Source: Streptomyces sp. NWU339 (GTDB taxonomy: Bacteria; Actinomycetota; Actinomycetes; Streptomycetales; Streptomycetaceae). Taken from it: a stretch of DNA of 64,000 nucleotides. The notes beneath the pieces were generated by a model that did no database searches, was not told the origin of the DNA, and saw nothing but the letters and a program-made list of their open reading frames with translations. Numbering within the stretch: the stretch's first letter is position 1; every line of letters begins with the position of its first letter. The stretch spans positions 144,032 to 208,031 of the forward strand of contig NZ_QFRK01000012.1 in NCBI RefSeq assembly GCF_003143855.1, written 5' to 3'. The position numbers and the translations under genes are program-made. This document shows positions 25,731 through 33,708 of the stretch, one piece after another.

Positions 25731-27182
25731 ATGTCCACGTCGGCCCCCAGCAAGGCCCCCCTGCCCGATCAGCCTGGGCCCGCGCCCGCGCGCGGCGCAC
25801 TCGACCGCTACTTCAAGATCTCCGAGCGGGGCAGCAGCCTGCCCCGCGAGATCCGTGGCGGATTCGCCACCTTCTTCGCGATGGCCTACATCATCGTGCT
25901 GAACCCGATCATCCTCGGCAGCGCGAAGGACATGTACGGCAACCAGCTCGACAACGGTCAGCTGGTCACCGCGACCGCCCTGACGGCGGCGTTCACCACG
26001 CTGCTCATGGGCGTCATCGGCAACGTGCCGATCGCACTGGCCGCCGGCCTCGGAGTGAACTCGGTCGTCGCACTCCAGCTCGCCCCCCGCATGTCGTGGC
26101 CCGACGCGATGGGCATGGTGGTGCTGGCCGGCTTCGTCGTCATGCTGCTGGTCGCCACCGGTCTGCGCGAGCGCGTGATGAACGCCGTCCCGTACGGCCT
26201 GCGCAAGGCCATCGCCATCGGTATCGGCCTGTTCATCATGCTGATCGGCCTGGTCGACTCCGGCTTCGTCTCCCGGATCCCGGACGCCGCCCAGACCACC
26301 GTCCCGCTCCAGCTCGGCACCGGCGGTCACCTCACCGGCTGGCCGGTCCTCGTCTTCGTCCTCGGCGCGTTGCTCACGCTGGCGCTGATCGTGCGCAAGG
26401 TGCCCGGCGCGATCCTCATCTCGATCGTCGCGATGACGGTCCTCGCCGTGGTCATCAACGCCGTGGCCGACATCCCCTCCTGGGGCCTGACGAACCCGAG
26501 CTGGCCCGGCAACCCCGTCGCCACCCCCGACTTCGGCCTGATCGGCGAGGTCAGCCTGTTCGGCGGCTTCGCCAAGGTCGGCGTGCTGACCGGCGTCCTG
26601 TTCGTCTTCACCGTGCTGCTGTCGTGCTTCTTCGACGCGATGGGCACGATCATGGGCGTCTCCGACGAGGCCAAGCTGACCGACGCCGACGGCCAGATGC
26701 CCGGCATCAACAAGGTCCTGTTCATCGACGGTGTCGGGGTCGCCGCGGGCGGTGTCGGCTCCGCCTCCGCCACCACCGCCTTCGTGGAGTCCACGGCCGG
26801 CGTCGGCGAGGGCGCGCGCACCGGCTTCGCGAACGTCGTCACCGGCTCGCTGTTCGCCGTCGCGCTGTTCCTCACGCCCGTCGCCACGATGGTGCCGTCC
26901 CAGGCGGCCACCCCGGCGCTGTTCGCGGTCGGTTTCCTGATCCTTGCGGGCTCGATCAAGGAGATCGACTGGGCGGACTACACGATCGCCGTCCCGGCCT
27001 TCGTGACCATGGTGATGATGCCCTTCACCTACTCGATCACCAACGGCATCGGCATGGGCTTCATCACCTTCGTGCTGCTGCGCCTGGCGGCCGGGCGCGG
27101 CCGGGAGGTCCCGGTGGCGATGTACGCGGTGTCGGGGGTCTTCGCCTTCTACTACCTGATGCCGGCACTGGGTCTGACCTGA
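25731..27182 (+). CDS. NCS2-family purine permease (AzgA-like)
   Basis: About 483-aa adenine/guanine/hypoxanthine-type permease with 13-14 hydrophobic helices. Family signatures: GGFATFFAMAYIIVLNPII near the N-terminus, AAGLGVNSVV after helix 3, the DAMGTIMGVSDEA segment, and SASATTAFVESTAGVGEGAR, the conserved substrate-binding region. It should import purine bases with protons across the cytoplasmic membrane. The start ATG at 25731 is favoured by GAGG six bases upstream; in-frame GTG/ATG codons at 25716 and 25719 are alternatives. It is monocistronic and divergent from DUF2530. Confidence 0.92.
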   Translation: MSTSAPSKAPLPDQPGPAPARGALDRYFKISERGSSLPREIRGGFATFFAMAYIIVLNPIILGSAKDMYGNQLDNGQLVTATALTAAFTTLLMGVIGNVPIALAAGLGVNSVVALQLAPRMSWPDAMGMVVLAGFVVMLLVATGLRERVMNAVPYGLRKAIAIGIGLFIMLIGLVDSGFVSRIPDAAQTTVPLQLGTGGHLTGWPVLVFVLGALLTLALIVRKVPGAILISIVAMTVLAVVINAVADIPSWGLTNPSWPGNPVATPDFGLIGEVSLFGGFAKVGVLTGVLFVFTVLLSCFFDAMGTIMGVSDEAKLTDADGQMPGINKVLFIDGVGVAAGGVGSASATTAFVESTAGVGEGARTGFANVVTGSLFAVALFLTPVATMVPSQAATPALFAVGFLILAGSIKEIDWADYTIAVPAFVTMVMMPFTYSITNGIGMGFITFVLLRLAAGRGREVPVAMYAVSGVFAFYYLMPALGLT

Positions 27183-27218
27183 CCCGACCCGGCCCGTCCC
27201 GACCGGCTCGGTGCGGGC

Positions 27219-27407
27219 TCAGGTGACGCCGTAGAACTTCTCCGTCTCCTCGACGGCGGTCTGGAACCGCTGGTCGAAGTCATCGCGAATGAGCGTCTGG
27301 ACGACATAGTCCTGGACGCTCATTCCGCGTTTGGCGGCATGGCTCCGGAGTCTTTCGAGCAGTTCCTGGTCCATGCGCAGACTGAGTACGTCGGTCCCCA
27401 TGGACAT
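27219..27407 (-). CDS. Ribbon-helix-helix (CopG/Arc-like) antitoxin-like protein
   Basis: 62-aa RHH protein. The N-terminal strand DVLSLRMDQE is followed by helices LLERLRSHAAKRGMSVQDYV and TLIRDDFDQRFQT, the classical Arc/CopG fold that binds DNA as a dimer. Such proteins are usually antitoxins or autorepressors. No toxin gene adjoins it; the neighbours are the converging purine permease and the divergent MarR gene. Start ATG at 27407, with a second Met two codons later. Confidence 0.8.
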   Translation of the reverse strand: MSMGTDVLSLRMDQELLERLRSHAAKRGMSVQDYVVQTLIRDDFDQRFQTAVEETEKFYGVT

Positions 27408-27471
27408 GAGCCTTGCCGCACTCTCCGGCCCGGTGCGCCCTGTTTCACGCAGAGATCACCCGTACGAGTGA

Positions 27472-27519
27472 TCTATGGCCTGCTCTATGGCCTGCTCTAT
27501 GGCCCGCTCTGTGGCGTGA
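27472..27519. repeat. Four tandem 12-bp repeats (TCTATGGCCTGC type)
   Basis: Two exact copies of TCTATGGCCTGC followed by two diverged ones (TCTATGGCCCGC, TCTGTGGCGTGA), ending 73 bp before the MarR operator-like dyad. The unit is a multiple of three, but no supported gene covers it. Confidence 0.8.
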
Positions 27520-27591
27520 CTGCGGCATGACAGCGGCACGAGTGGCCGACCTCACGGGCACGGGCGGAGTTCGAGCGCGCCCCGACTGGTC

Positions 27592-27621
27592 CTTTAGCGA
27601 GAGTAATGAGTTATGCTAAAG
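27592..27621. promoter_or_regulatory. MarR-type autoregulatory operator candidate
   Basis: Perfect 7-bp arms CTTTAGC / GCTAAAG spaced by 16 bases and spanning the first ATG of the marR gene at 27613. The AT-rich centre (GAGAGTAATGAGTTAT) also reads like a promoter -10 region. MarR proteins typically repress their own operon from such sites. Confidence 0.6.
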
Positions 27622-28062
27622 AACATGCCGGACCTCAGCCATGGCGACGACGCGGCTGCCGTCAACGCCCTTCGATCCGCCGTGATGCGACTGTCCCGTC
27701 GACTCAGGCACCAGCGCGTCGACGAGTCGCTCAGCCCCACCGAGATGTCGGTGCTGGGCACCCTGGCCCGCTGCGGCCAAGCCACCCCGGGCGAGCTCGC
27801 CCGCAAGGAACACGTCCAGCCGCCCTCGATGACCCGCATCGTGGCCCTGCTGGAGGGCAAGGGGCTGGTCCGGCTGGAGCCGCACCCCGACGACCGGCGG
27901 CAGAAGGTCGTGACGCAGACCGAACAGGCCGAGGCGATGCTCGCCGAGAGCCGACGCAGGCGGAACGTCTTCCTGGCCGCCCTCGCCGAGGAACTCGACG
28001 AGGACGAATGGGCGAAACTCCGTGCCGCCGCCCCCGTGCTGGAGAAGCTCGCGCACATCTAG
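27613..28062 (+). CDS. MarR family transcriptional regulator
   Basis: 149-aa winged-helix regulator. Dimerisation helices flank the wHTH: LSPTEMSVLGTLARCGQ, TPGELARKEHVQPPSMTRIV (recognition helix) and LEGKGLVRLEPHPDDRRQKV (wing with the conserved DxRR). It most likely represses the MFS gene 31 bp downstream and itself through the dyad at 27592-27621. The first ATG is at 27613, inside that dyad, with no ribosome-binding site; an ATG at 27625 after AAAG is an alternative. The transcript may be leaderless. The ligand is unknown. Confidence 0.9.
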   Translation: MLKNMPDLSHGDDAAAVNALRSAVMRLSRRLRHQRVDESLSPTEMSVLGTLARCGQATPGELARKEHVQPPSMTRIVALLEGKGLVRLEPHPDDRRQKVVTQTEQAEAMLAESRRRRNVFLAALAEELDEDEWAKLRAAAPVLEKLAHI

Positions 28063-28093
28063 GAACTCAGCAGCTGTCGCTAGGAGGCGAACC

Positions 28094-29485
28094 TTGAGTA
28101 CGGGACCCGGAGCAGACTCCGCCCCCGGACCGGACACCCACGACATCACCACCGGCGGTGACACACCGCCCGCCCCCGAAAAGCCGGGGCGGAACATCCG
28201 CACGTCCCGGATGTTCTCCTCGCTGCGGGTCAGGAACTACCGCCTGTTCTTCATCGGCCAGGTCGTCTCCAACATCGGCACCTGGATGCAGCGCATCGCC
28301 CAGGACTGGCTGGTGCTCACCCTCACCGCCTCCTCGGCCGCCGTCGGTATCACCACGGCCCTGCAGTTCCTGCCGATGCTGCTGTTCGGCCTGTACGGCG
28401 GCGTCCTCGTGGACCGCCTGCGCAAGCGCCCCACGCTGCTCGTCACCCAGTCGGCGATGGCCCTCACCTCGCTGGCGCTCGCGGCCCTCACCCTCACCGG
28501 ACAGGTCGAGGTCTGGCACGTCTACGTCGCCGCCTTCGTCACCGGTCTGGCGACGGTGGTCGACAACCCCGCCCGCCAGTCCTTCGTCGCCGAGCTGGTC
28601 GGCCCCGGGCAGCTGCAGAACGCGGTCAGCCTGAACTCCGCGAACTTCCAGTCCGCCCGCCTGGTCGGCCCCGCCGTCGCGGGCCTGCTGATCACCGGCG
28701 TCGGCACGGGCTGGGCGTTCCTCCTCAACGGCCTGTCCTTCATCGCGCCGCTGGCCGGCCTGATGATGATGCGGGCCCGCGAACTGCACGCCGTCACGCC
28801 GTCCCCGCGCGGCAAGGGGCAGCTGCGGGAGGGGCTGCGCTATGTCGCGGGCCGGCCCGATCTGGTCTGGCCGATCGTCCTGGTCGGCTTCATCGGCACG
28901 TTCGCCTTCAACTTCCCCGTCTACCTCTCGGCCTTCGCCGACGACGTCTTCCACGGGGGCGCGGGCGCCTACAGCCTGTTCAACACCCTGATGGCGGTCG
29001 GCTCGCTGGCCGGCGCCCTGCTCGCGGCCCGGCGCGGCACGGCCCGCCTGCGGCTGCTGATCCTGGCCGCGCTGGCCTTCGGCGGACTGGAGATCGTGGC
29101 GGCCGGGGCACCCACCCTGTGGCTGTTCGCCCTGCTCATGATCCCGATCGGCCTGTTCGCCATGACGGTCAACGTCACCACCAACACCAGCATCCAGATG
29201 TCCACCGACCCGGCCGTACGCGGCCGCGTCATGGCCCTGTACATGATGGTCTTCCTCGGCGGCGCGCCCGTCGGCGCCCCGATCGTCGGCTGGATCACCG
29301 ACACCTACGGCGCCCGTCTCGGCTTCGCGATGGGCGGTGCCGTCGCGGTCCTCGCCGCCGCCGTGATCGGCCTGATCCTGGCCCGCGTCGGCAACCTGCG
29401 CCTGACGGTCGGCTGGACCGGGGGCCACCCCCAGGTGCGGTTCGTACCGAGGGAACGGCAACGGGAGCTGACGGCGGTGGCCTGA
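28094..29485 (+). CDS. MFS efflux transporter (TTG start)
   Basis: 463-aa MFS exporter of the EntS/DHA3-like type with 12 helices. RNYRLFFIGQVVSNIGTWMQ is the typical first helix, VDRLRKRPTLL the motif A loop, and GRVMALYMMVFLGGAPVGAP the eleventh-helix region. The start is the TTG at 28094: AGGAGG lies six bases upstream and no better start exists in frame. The upstream MarR gene suggests inducible drug or toxic-metabolite efflux. A long hairpin follows the stop and is shared with the converging Uma2 gene. Confidence 0.9.
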   Translation: MSTGPGADSAPGPDTHDITTGGDTPPAPEKPGRNIRTSRMFSSLRVRNYRLFFIGQVVSNIGTWMQRIAQDWLVLTLTASSAAVGITTALQFLPMLLFGLYGGVLVDRLRKRPTLLVTQSAMALTSLALAALTLTGQVEVWHVYVAAFVTGLATVVDNPARQSFVAELVGPGQLQNAVSLNSANFQSARLVGPAVAGLLITGVGTGWAFLLNGLSFIAPLAGLMMMRARELHAVTPSPRGKGQLREGLRYVAGRPDLVWPIVLVGFIGTFAFNFPVYLSAFADDVFHGGAGAYSLFNTLMAVGSLAGALLAARRGTARLRLLILAALAFGGLEIVAAGAPTLWLFALLMIPIGLFAMTVNVTTNTSIQMSTDPAVRGRVMALYMMVFLGGAPVGAPIVGWITDTYGARLGFAMGGAVAVLAAAVIGLILARVGNLRLTVGWTGGHPQVRFVPRERQRELTAVA

Positions 29486-29502
29486 CGGCCGGACCCACCG
29501 CC

Positions 29503-29544
29503 CCGACGGGTTCCCCCGCGGTCAGTCGCGGGGGAACCCGTCGG
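29503..29544. terminator. Bidirectional terminator overlapping the Uma2 3' end
   Basis: Perfect 18-bp stem (starting CCGACGGGTTCC at 29503) with a GTCAGT loop. The right arm contains the last codons of the converging Uma2 gene. Confidence 0.8.
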
Positions 29545-30055
29545 TCTTGAGCACCAGACCGACGACCGTCCCGGTCAGGTCGACCCCCTCACCGAAGGGG
29601 AGCCGGACCGCCCCGCGGTACGTGCCGTCCTTCGGCAGGGTGTGCAGGTGCCACTCGCCGGTGTACGGGTCCATGATCAGGTACATGGGCACACCGGCAG
29701 TGGCGTAGGCGTCCTTCTTCGGCCCGTAGTCGTTGGCCGCGGTCTCCTCGGAGATCACTTCAGCGACGAACTCGATGTCACGGTGAGTGCCTCCGGTGAA
29801 AGCGACCACGTCGGAGGCGAACCCGTTGAGACGCCCCGGGTAGTCCGTGCGGACGTCGGACCACAGGCACTTGCGCGGGTACTTGGCACGCAGTTGCTCA
29901 TGGATGTCGATGGTGATGTCCCAGTGGGTGTCCCGCTGGGGCGTCAGGAAGATGTGACCCCCGACGATCTCGGTCTTGTAGCCCTCGGGGACGGGCATCT
30001 TCTCGAGCCACTCGAACATCATGTCGAGCGTGAGTCCGCCGGTGTGCTCGGTCAT
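29522..30055 (-). CDS. Uma2-family endonuclease-fold protein (copy 1)
   Basis: 177-aa protein of the Uma2 (DUF820) family, a PD-(D/E)XK restriction-like fold common in cyanobacteria and streptomycetes. The typical N-terminus EWLEKMPVPEGYKTEIVGG leads to LWSDVRTDYPGR and the catalytic-type pattern DVVAF then EFVAEVISEET, followed by NDYGPKKDAYATAGVPMYLI. The nuclease motif D-x(n)-E-x-x residues appear present. The biological role is unresolved. The start at 30055 follows GGGAGGA; upstream codons look non-coding. A second paralogue lies at 32232-32819, and both share a 41-bp upstream element. Confidence 0.88.
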   Translation of the reverse strand: MTEHTGGLTLDMMFEWLEKMPVPEGYKTEIVGGHIFLTPQRDTHWDITIDIHEQLRAKYPRKCLWSDVRTDYPGRLNGFASDVVAFTGGTHRDIEFVAEVISEETAANDYGPKKDAYATAGVPMYLIMDPYTGEWHLHTLPKDGTYRGAVRLPFGEGVDLTGTVVGLVLKTDGFPRD

Positions 30056-30090
30056 CGGTGGTGTTCCTCCCGGCCGCACCCGGACGGGTG

Positions 30091-30131
30091 CAGCCGCGCA
30101 GTGCAACGATACGCACGGTGACCAGGACACG
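30091..30131 (-). promoter_or_regulatory. Upstream element shared by the two Uma2 genes (copy 1)
   Basis: 41-bp segment 37/41 identical to 32856-32896. In both places it lies 36-37 bp upstream of a Uma2 start. The core CAACGATACGCACGGTGACC is invariant, suggesting a duplicated promoter. Confidence 0.6.
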
Positions 30132-30168
30132 CGTGGGCGTACACGCGTTCCCCGGCGAGACTGGAGAC

Positions 30169-30741
30169 ATGAGACTCTTCGCCGCCGTGGTGCCGCCCGA
30201 GGACGTGATCCGTGAGCTTGCCGTCGAGGTCGAGGAACTGCGGCGGCTGCCCGGCGCGGACGCCCTGCGCTGGACCGGCCGGCCTGGCTGGCACTTCACG
30301 CTCGCCTTCTACGGTGAGGTCGACGACGAGCTCGTCCCCGAACTGACCGCCCGCCTGGAGCGGGCCGCGTCCCGGAGCGAGCCCTTCGGGCTGGCGCTGT
30401 GCGGCGGTGGCCAGTTCGGCCACGGACGGGCCCTGTGGACCGGGGCGGACGGTGACCTGCACACCCTGAGCCTGCTCGCCGACCGTACGGAGGCGGCGGG
30501 GCGCAAGGCGGGCGTGGCGATGGGGGAGCACCGCCGCTACAAGGCCCACCTGACGCTGGCCCGCAGCCGGACCGGCGCCGACGTACGGCCGTACGTGGAG
30601 GCCCTGGGGCGGTTCCGGAGCCGTGCCTGGACCGTGGGCGAGCTGGCGCTGGTGCGCAGCAACCTGCCGAGGTCGGGGGTGCCGGGCGAGCGGCCGCGTT
30701 ACGAGGTGGTCGCGCGCCGGCCACTCGGGGCGGCCGGTTAG
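30169..30741 (+). CDS. thpR: RNA 2',3'-cyclic phosphodiesterase
   Basis: 190-aa protein of the 2H phosphoesterase superfamily (LigT/ThpR). The two catalytic HxTL motifs are intact: HFTLAF at residues 42-47 and HLTLAR at 127-132. The N-terminal MRLFAAVVPPEDV and the RWTGRPGWHF segment are typical. It hydrolyses 2',3'-cyclic phosphate ends to 2'-phosphate; the physiological substrate in bacteria is uncertain. The start ATG at 30169 is the one giving the family N-terminus. A 29-codon membrane peptide follows 10 bp downstream. Confidence 0.92.
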   Translation: MRLFAAVVPPEDVIRELAVEVEELRRLPGADALRWTGRPGWHFTLAFYGEVDDELVPELTARLERAASRSEPFGLALCGGGQFGHGRALWTGADGDLHTLSLLADRTEAAGRKAGVAMGEHRRYKAHLTLARSRTGADVRPYVEALGRFRSRAWTVGELALVRSNLPRSGVPGERPRYEVVARRPLGAAG

Positions 30742-30751
30742 GCTCGAAGGC

Positions 30752-30841
30752 GTGGACCCGAAAACCCGGAACCGGATCATGGCCGGTGCGCTCGTACTGA
30801 TGTTCGCGGTGGTGGCCCTGGCGGCGGCGCTCGGATACTAG
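30752..30841 (+). CDS. 29-aa single-helix membrane peptide
   Basis: Very short frame, GTG at 30752 to TAG at 30839-30841. A charged start (DPKTRNRIMAG) is followed by one hydrophobic helix, ALVLMFAVVALAAALGY. All but two codons end in G or C. Streptomycetes carry a similar tiny membrane ORF with a DPKTRNRIMAG-like start, from memory, which supports reality. It lies 10 bp after thpR and could be co-transcribed. Function unknown. Confidence 0.6.
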   Translation: MDPKTRNRIMAGALVLMFAVVALAAALGY

Positions 30842-30896
30842 CCCCGCCGCCAGGCACCCCCGGCGCTCCCGGCGTGCCCGCCGGGAAGGCGGCGTC

Positions 30897-31886
30897 CTAC
30901 CAGGCGAAGGCCTCCGGAGAAGGCCCCGGGCCCGGGAAGATCTCGTCCAGTGAGGTCAGCAGTTCCTCGCTCAGCTTCAGCTCGACCGCCCGCAGCGCCG
31001 ACGCCAGCTGTTCGGTGGTGCGCGGACCGACGATCGGGCCCGTCACCCCGGGCCGGGTGAGCAGCCAGGCCAGCGCGGCCTCGCCGGGCTCGACGCCGTG
31101 CTTGTCGAGCAGGTCCTCGTACGCCTGGATCTGGGCGCGGGCGGTGGGGTCGGCGAGCGTCTCGGCGGCCCGTCCGGACGCGCGGCGCCCGCCCTGGGCC
31201 TCCTTCTTGATGACCCCGCCCAGCAGACCGCCGTGCAGCGGCGACCAGGGGATGACCCCGAGCCCGTAGTCCTGCGCGGCCGGGATGACCTCCATCTCGG
31301 CACGGCGCTCGGCGAGGTTGTACAGGCACTGCTCGCTCACCAGGCCGTACGACCCGCGCCGGGCGGCGATCTCGTTGGCCTGGACGATCTTGTAGCCGGG
31401 GAAGTTGGACGATCCCGCGTAGAGGATCTTGCCCTGCTGGACCAGGACGTCGATCGCCTGCCAGATCTCCTCGAACGGCGTCGACCGGTCGATGTGGTGG
31501 AACTGGTAGAGGTCGATGTAGTCGGTCTGCAGCCGCTTGAGGGAGGCGTCGACGGCCCGGCGGATGTTCACCGCAGAGAGCTTGTCGTGGTTGGGCCACG
31601 CCTCGCCGTCGGCTCCCATGTTCCCGTACACCTTGGTGGCGAGCACGACCTTGTCGCGCCGCTCGCCACCCTTGGCGAACCAGTTGCCGATGATGGTCTC
31701 GGTACGGCCCTTGTTCTCGCCCCAGCCGTACACGTTGGCGGTGTCGAAGAGATTGATCCCGGCGTCCAGCGCCGCGTCCATGATGGCGTGACTGTCGGCC
31801 TCGTCGGTCTGCGGACCGAAGTTCATCGTCCCGAGGACGAGCCGACCGACCTTGAGTCCCGTGCGTCCGAGCTGCGTGTACTCCAT
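30897..31886 (-). CDS. Aldo/keto reductase
   Basis: About 329-aa TIM-barrel NADPH-dependent oxidoreductase. The catalytic tetrad is visible: FDTANVYGWGE gives Asp48 and Tyr53, LATKVYG gives Lys85, and DLYQFHHID supplies the His. The cofactor motif GPIVGPRTTEQLASAL lies near the C-terminus. The AKR subfamily resembles the K+-channel beta/YajO-like group. The ATG at 31886 is preferred; a TTG three codons earlier is possible. Its 5' end is overlapped by the extended reading frame of the VapB-like gene upstream. Confidence 0.92.
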   Translation of the reverse strand: MEYTQLGRTGLKVGRLVLGTMNFGPQTDEADSHAIMDAALDAGINLFDTANVYGWGENKGRTETIIGNWFAKGGERRDKVVLATKVYGNMGADGEAWPNHDKLSAVNIRRAVDASLKRLQTDYIDLYQFHHIDRSTPFEEIWQAIDVLVQQGKILYAGSSNFPGYKIVQANEIAARRGSYGLVSEQCLYNLAERRAEMEVIPAAQDYGLGVIPWSPLHGGLLGGVIKKEAQGGRRASGRAAETLADPTARAQIQAYEDLLDKHGVEPGEAALAWLLTRPGVTGPIVGPRTTEQLASALRAVELKLSEELLTSLDEIFPGPGPSPEAFAW

Positions 31887-32161
31887 GAGCACCAAGCCAA
31901 CGTCTTGGAGCGCGCTCTATGCAAGGGGATCAGTCGGCGGTGCCTGCGGGGGCGGCCCAGGCCGTCGGCTGTCTCCTCCACGGGCCCCGTGAGGCCGGGT
32001 AGCCCGCCCTCGGCCAGCCAGGTCAGGAACGACATCCGCTTTCGGCGTTTGATGGCGTCCTCGAGAGCCGCGTTCACGGTGGCGACCTTGGTGCTCGTCC
32101 CGAAGATCTCGGCGGCCTCGGCCAGCTTGTCGTCGTCGATGTCGATGACCGTTCGTGCCAT
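31823..32161 (-). CDS. VapB-type antitoxin, orphan, with a probable frameshifted C-terminus
   Basis: The N-terminal ~65 residues are a standard actinobacterial VapB: MARTVIDIDDDKLAEAAEIF, TSTKVATVNAALEDAIKRRK, MSFLTWLAEGGLPGLTGP. After ETADG the frame reads basic residues (RPRRHRRLIPLHRAR) and runs about 60 bp past the start of the aldo/keto reductase gene. Shifting the frame by one near 31965 gives WAAPAGTAD and a TGA at 31929, a much more natural VapB ending, so a single-base change is likely. No VapC toxin gene follows; the aldo/keto reductase occupies that place. The start is the ATG at 32161. Confidence 0.65.
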   Translation of the reverse strand: MARTVIDIDDDKLAEAAEIFGTSTKVATVNAALEDAIKRRKRMSFLTWLAEGGLPGLTGPVEETADGLGRPRRHRRLIPLHRARSKTLAWCSWSTRSSDARDSRSVGSSSGR

Positions 32162-32231
32162 CAAGGAAGCCCCCGGGTTGTTGACGGAGACCAGGAGCAC
32201 GTCGGTGTGATGGGCGCGGACGGGACAGGGA

Positions 32232-32819
32232 TCAGTCGCGGGGAAAGTCGCCGGTCCCGACCGTCAGGTCCGCCACTGTGCCGGTCAGATCGATGTCGTC
32301 GCCGAAGTCCACCCGCGTCCTGGTGACGTAGTCGCCGTTCTTGGGGTCGGTGTAGACGTAGCAGAGGCCCTGGTAGGGGTCGGCGATGACGTAGAGCGGG
32401 ACCTCGGCGGTCGCGTAGGCGGTCTTCTTCGGGCCGTAGTCGTTGGCGGCCGTGCCCTCGGAGATGACCTCGAAGACGAACTCGACGTCCTCGTAGCGCC
32501 AGCGGCCTTCGTCGTCCTTCTCGGCGGAGGCGCGAAGCACGGCCACGTCGGGGCAGAGGCCGTTCTCGTGGCCGGGGAAGTCGATGCGGACGTCCGAGAA
32601 CACCTTGACGTCCTCCCCGAACCGGGCCTCAACGGCCATCGCCATCTTGAAGGTGATGGCCCAATGGGTGTCCCGCTGCGGTGTCATGTAGACGTTGCCC
32701 CCGACGATCTCGACCCTGAATCCTTCGGGGACGGGCATCCGCTCCAGCCGCTCGAACCACTCGTCCAAGCGCTGCGTGTTGGCGTCGGCCATGGCGATCC
32801 TGTCGTCTACGACGGTCAT
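32232..32819 (-). CDS. Uma2-family endonuclease-fold protein (copy 2)
   Basis: 195-aa paralogue of the gene at 29522-30055. It has the same layout: RLERMPVPEGFRVEIVGG, TPQRDTHWAITF, VFSDVRIDFPG, CPDVAVLR, EFVFEVISEGTAANDYGPKK and the C-terminal VDFGDDIDLTGTV with the ending GDFPRD (copy 1 ends DGFPRD). The residues of the putative PD-(D/E)XK site are retained. The start ATG at 32819 lies ten bases after GGGGAGGAG. Both the coding sequence and the upstream 41 bp are duplicated, so the pair arose by a segmental duplication that later diverged. Cellular role unknown. Confidence 0.88.
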   Translation of the reverse strand: MTVVDDRIAMADANTQRLDEWFERLERMPVPEGFRVEIVGGNVYMTPQRDTHWAITFKMAMAVEARFGEDVKVFSDVRIDFPGHENGLCPDVAVLRASAEKDDEGRWRYEDVEFVFEVISEGTAANDYGPKKTAYATAEVPLYVIADPYQGLCYVYTDPKNGDYVTRTRVDFGDDIDLTGTVADLTVGTGDFPRD

Positions 32820-32855
32820 CGTGGCACTCCTCCCCGGCTGCCCCATGGAAGAGCA

Positions 32856-32896
32856 CAGCCGCGAGGTACAACGATACGCACGGTGACCGGGACACG
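32856..32896 (-). promoter_or_regulatory. Upstream element shared by the two Uma2 genes (copy 2)
   Basis: Second copy of the 41-bp segment described at 30091-30131, again just upstream of a Uma2 start. Confidence 0.6.
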
Positions 32897-32933
32897 GGGA
32901 GAGGCGCATATGCCGCCGCAGCGCCGTCGTCGG

Positions 32934-33620
32934 TTACGGAGTGCAGGACGCGGAGTAGGGCCCGCCCAGCTCCCAGCCCTCGTACATCGCCTCCGCGAAG
33001 GCTTCCGCGATCCTGTGTTCACCGGTCGCGTTGGGGTGGGTGCCGTCGTAGGTGTCGGTGTGGATGTCGTACGACGGCGGGACGGCGGCCAGGAGGAGCG
33101 GGGAGCCCGGGGTGTCGAGGTCGGCGGCCGCCTTCGCGAGGAGTTCGTTGAAGTGGGTGACCTCGGTGGCGAAGGACGGGTCGGCCTCCGCGCGTATGTT
33201 GGGGATCACGGGCAGCACGACCATGCGGATGCGCGGGTTGGCCGCCCGCGCCCCGGCGACGAAGGCGCGGACGTTGTCCGCGGTCTGCTCGGCGTTCGTG
33301 TAGAAGCCGAGGTCGATCAGGCCCAGGGAGACCAGGAGCACGTCGGCGCGCTGGGACCGGACGGTCTCGCCGATCAGCGGCGCCATGTGCTGCCAGCCCT
33401 CGCCCCAGCCGGCCAGGTGGGCCCGGGGGAAGTCGGGGTCGGCGTAGGCGTACGAGGTGGGGGAGTCCGTCGCCTGGTCGTGCAGCGTCTCGCGCGGGCC
33501 GACGAAGGTGAAGGGGCCGCCGTACTCCGTGCACAGGTGCCGCCACAGGCGGTAGCGCCAGGTGTGTTCACCCGCGCTCCCGATGGTCATCGAGTCGCCG
33601 ACGGGCATGAACCTGAGCAC
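32934..33620 (-). CDS. SGNH/GDSL-type hydrolase
   Basis: About 228-aa SGNH hydrolase. Block I is MPVGDSMTIGSAG with the nucleophilic Ser, block III is the SLGLIDLGF region (GxND replaced by GLID), and block V is YDGTHPNATGEHR with the catalytic Asp and His. These enzymes are esterases or lipases with a flavodoxin-like fold. The GTG at 33620 gives the usual short N-terminus directly before the block I strand and leaves an 88-bp gap to the divergent gene. An ATG at 33710 is an alternative that would overlap that gene's start. No signal peptide is seen with the chosen start. Confidence 0.83.
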   Translation of the reverse strand: MLRFMPVGDSMTIGSAGEHTWRYRLWRHLCTEYGGPFTFVGPRETLHDQATDSPTSYAYADPDFPRAHLAGWGEGWQHMAPLIGETVRSQRADVLLVSLGLIDLGFYTNAEQTADNVRAFVAGARAANPRIRMVVLPVIPNIRAEADPSFATEVTHFNELLAKAAADLDTPGSPLLLAAVPPSYDIHTDTYDGTHPNATGEHRIAEAFAEAMYEGWELGGPYSASCTP

Positions 33621-33708
33621 CCGGTCATCATCGTCGATCAGCCTGGCCGCCGCGATGTGAGACCGACCACCTGCCGTCAAGTCGGCGGCGGGATGGCAGT
33701 CTTGGGAC

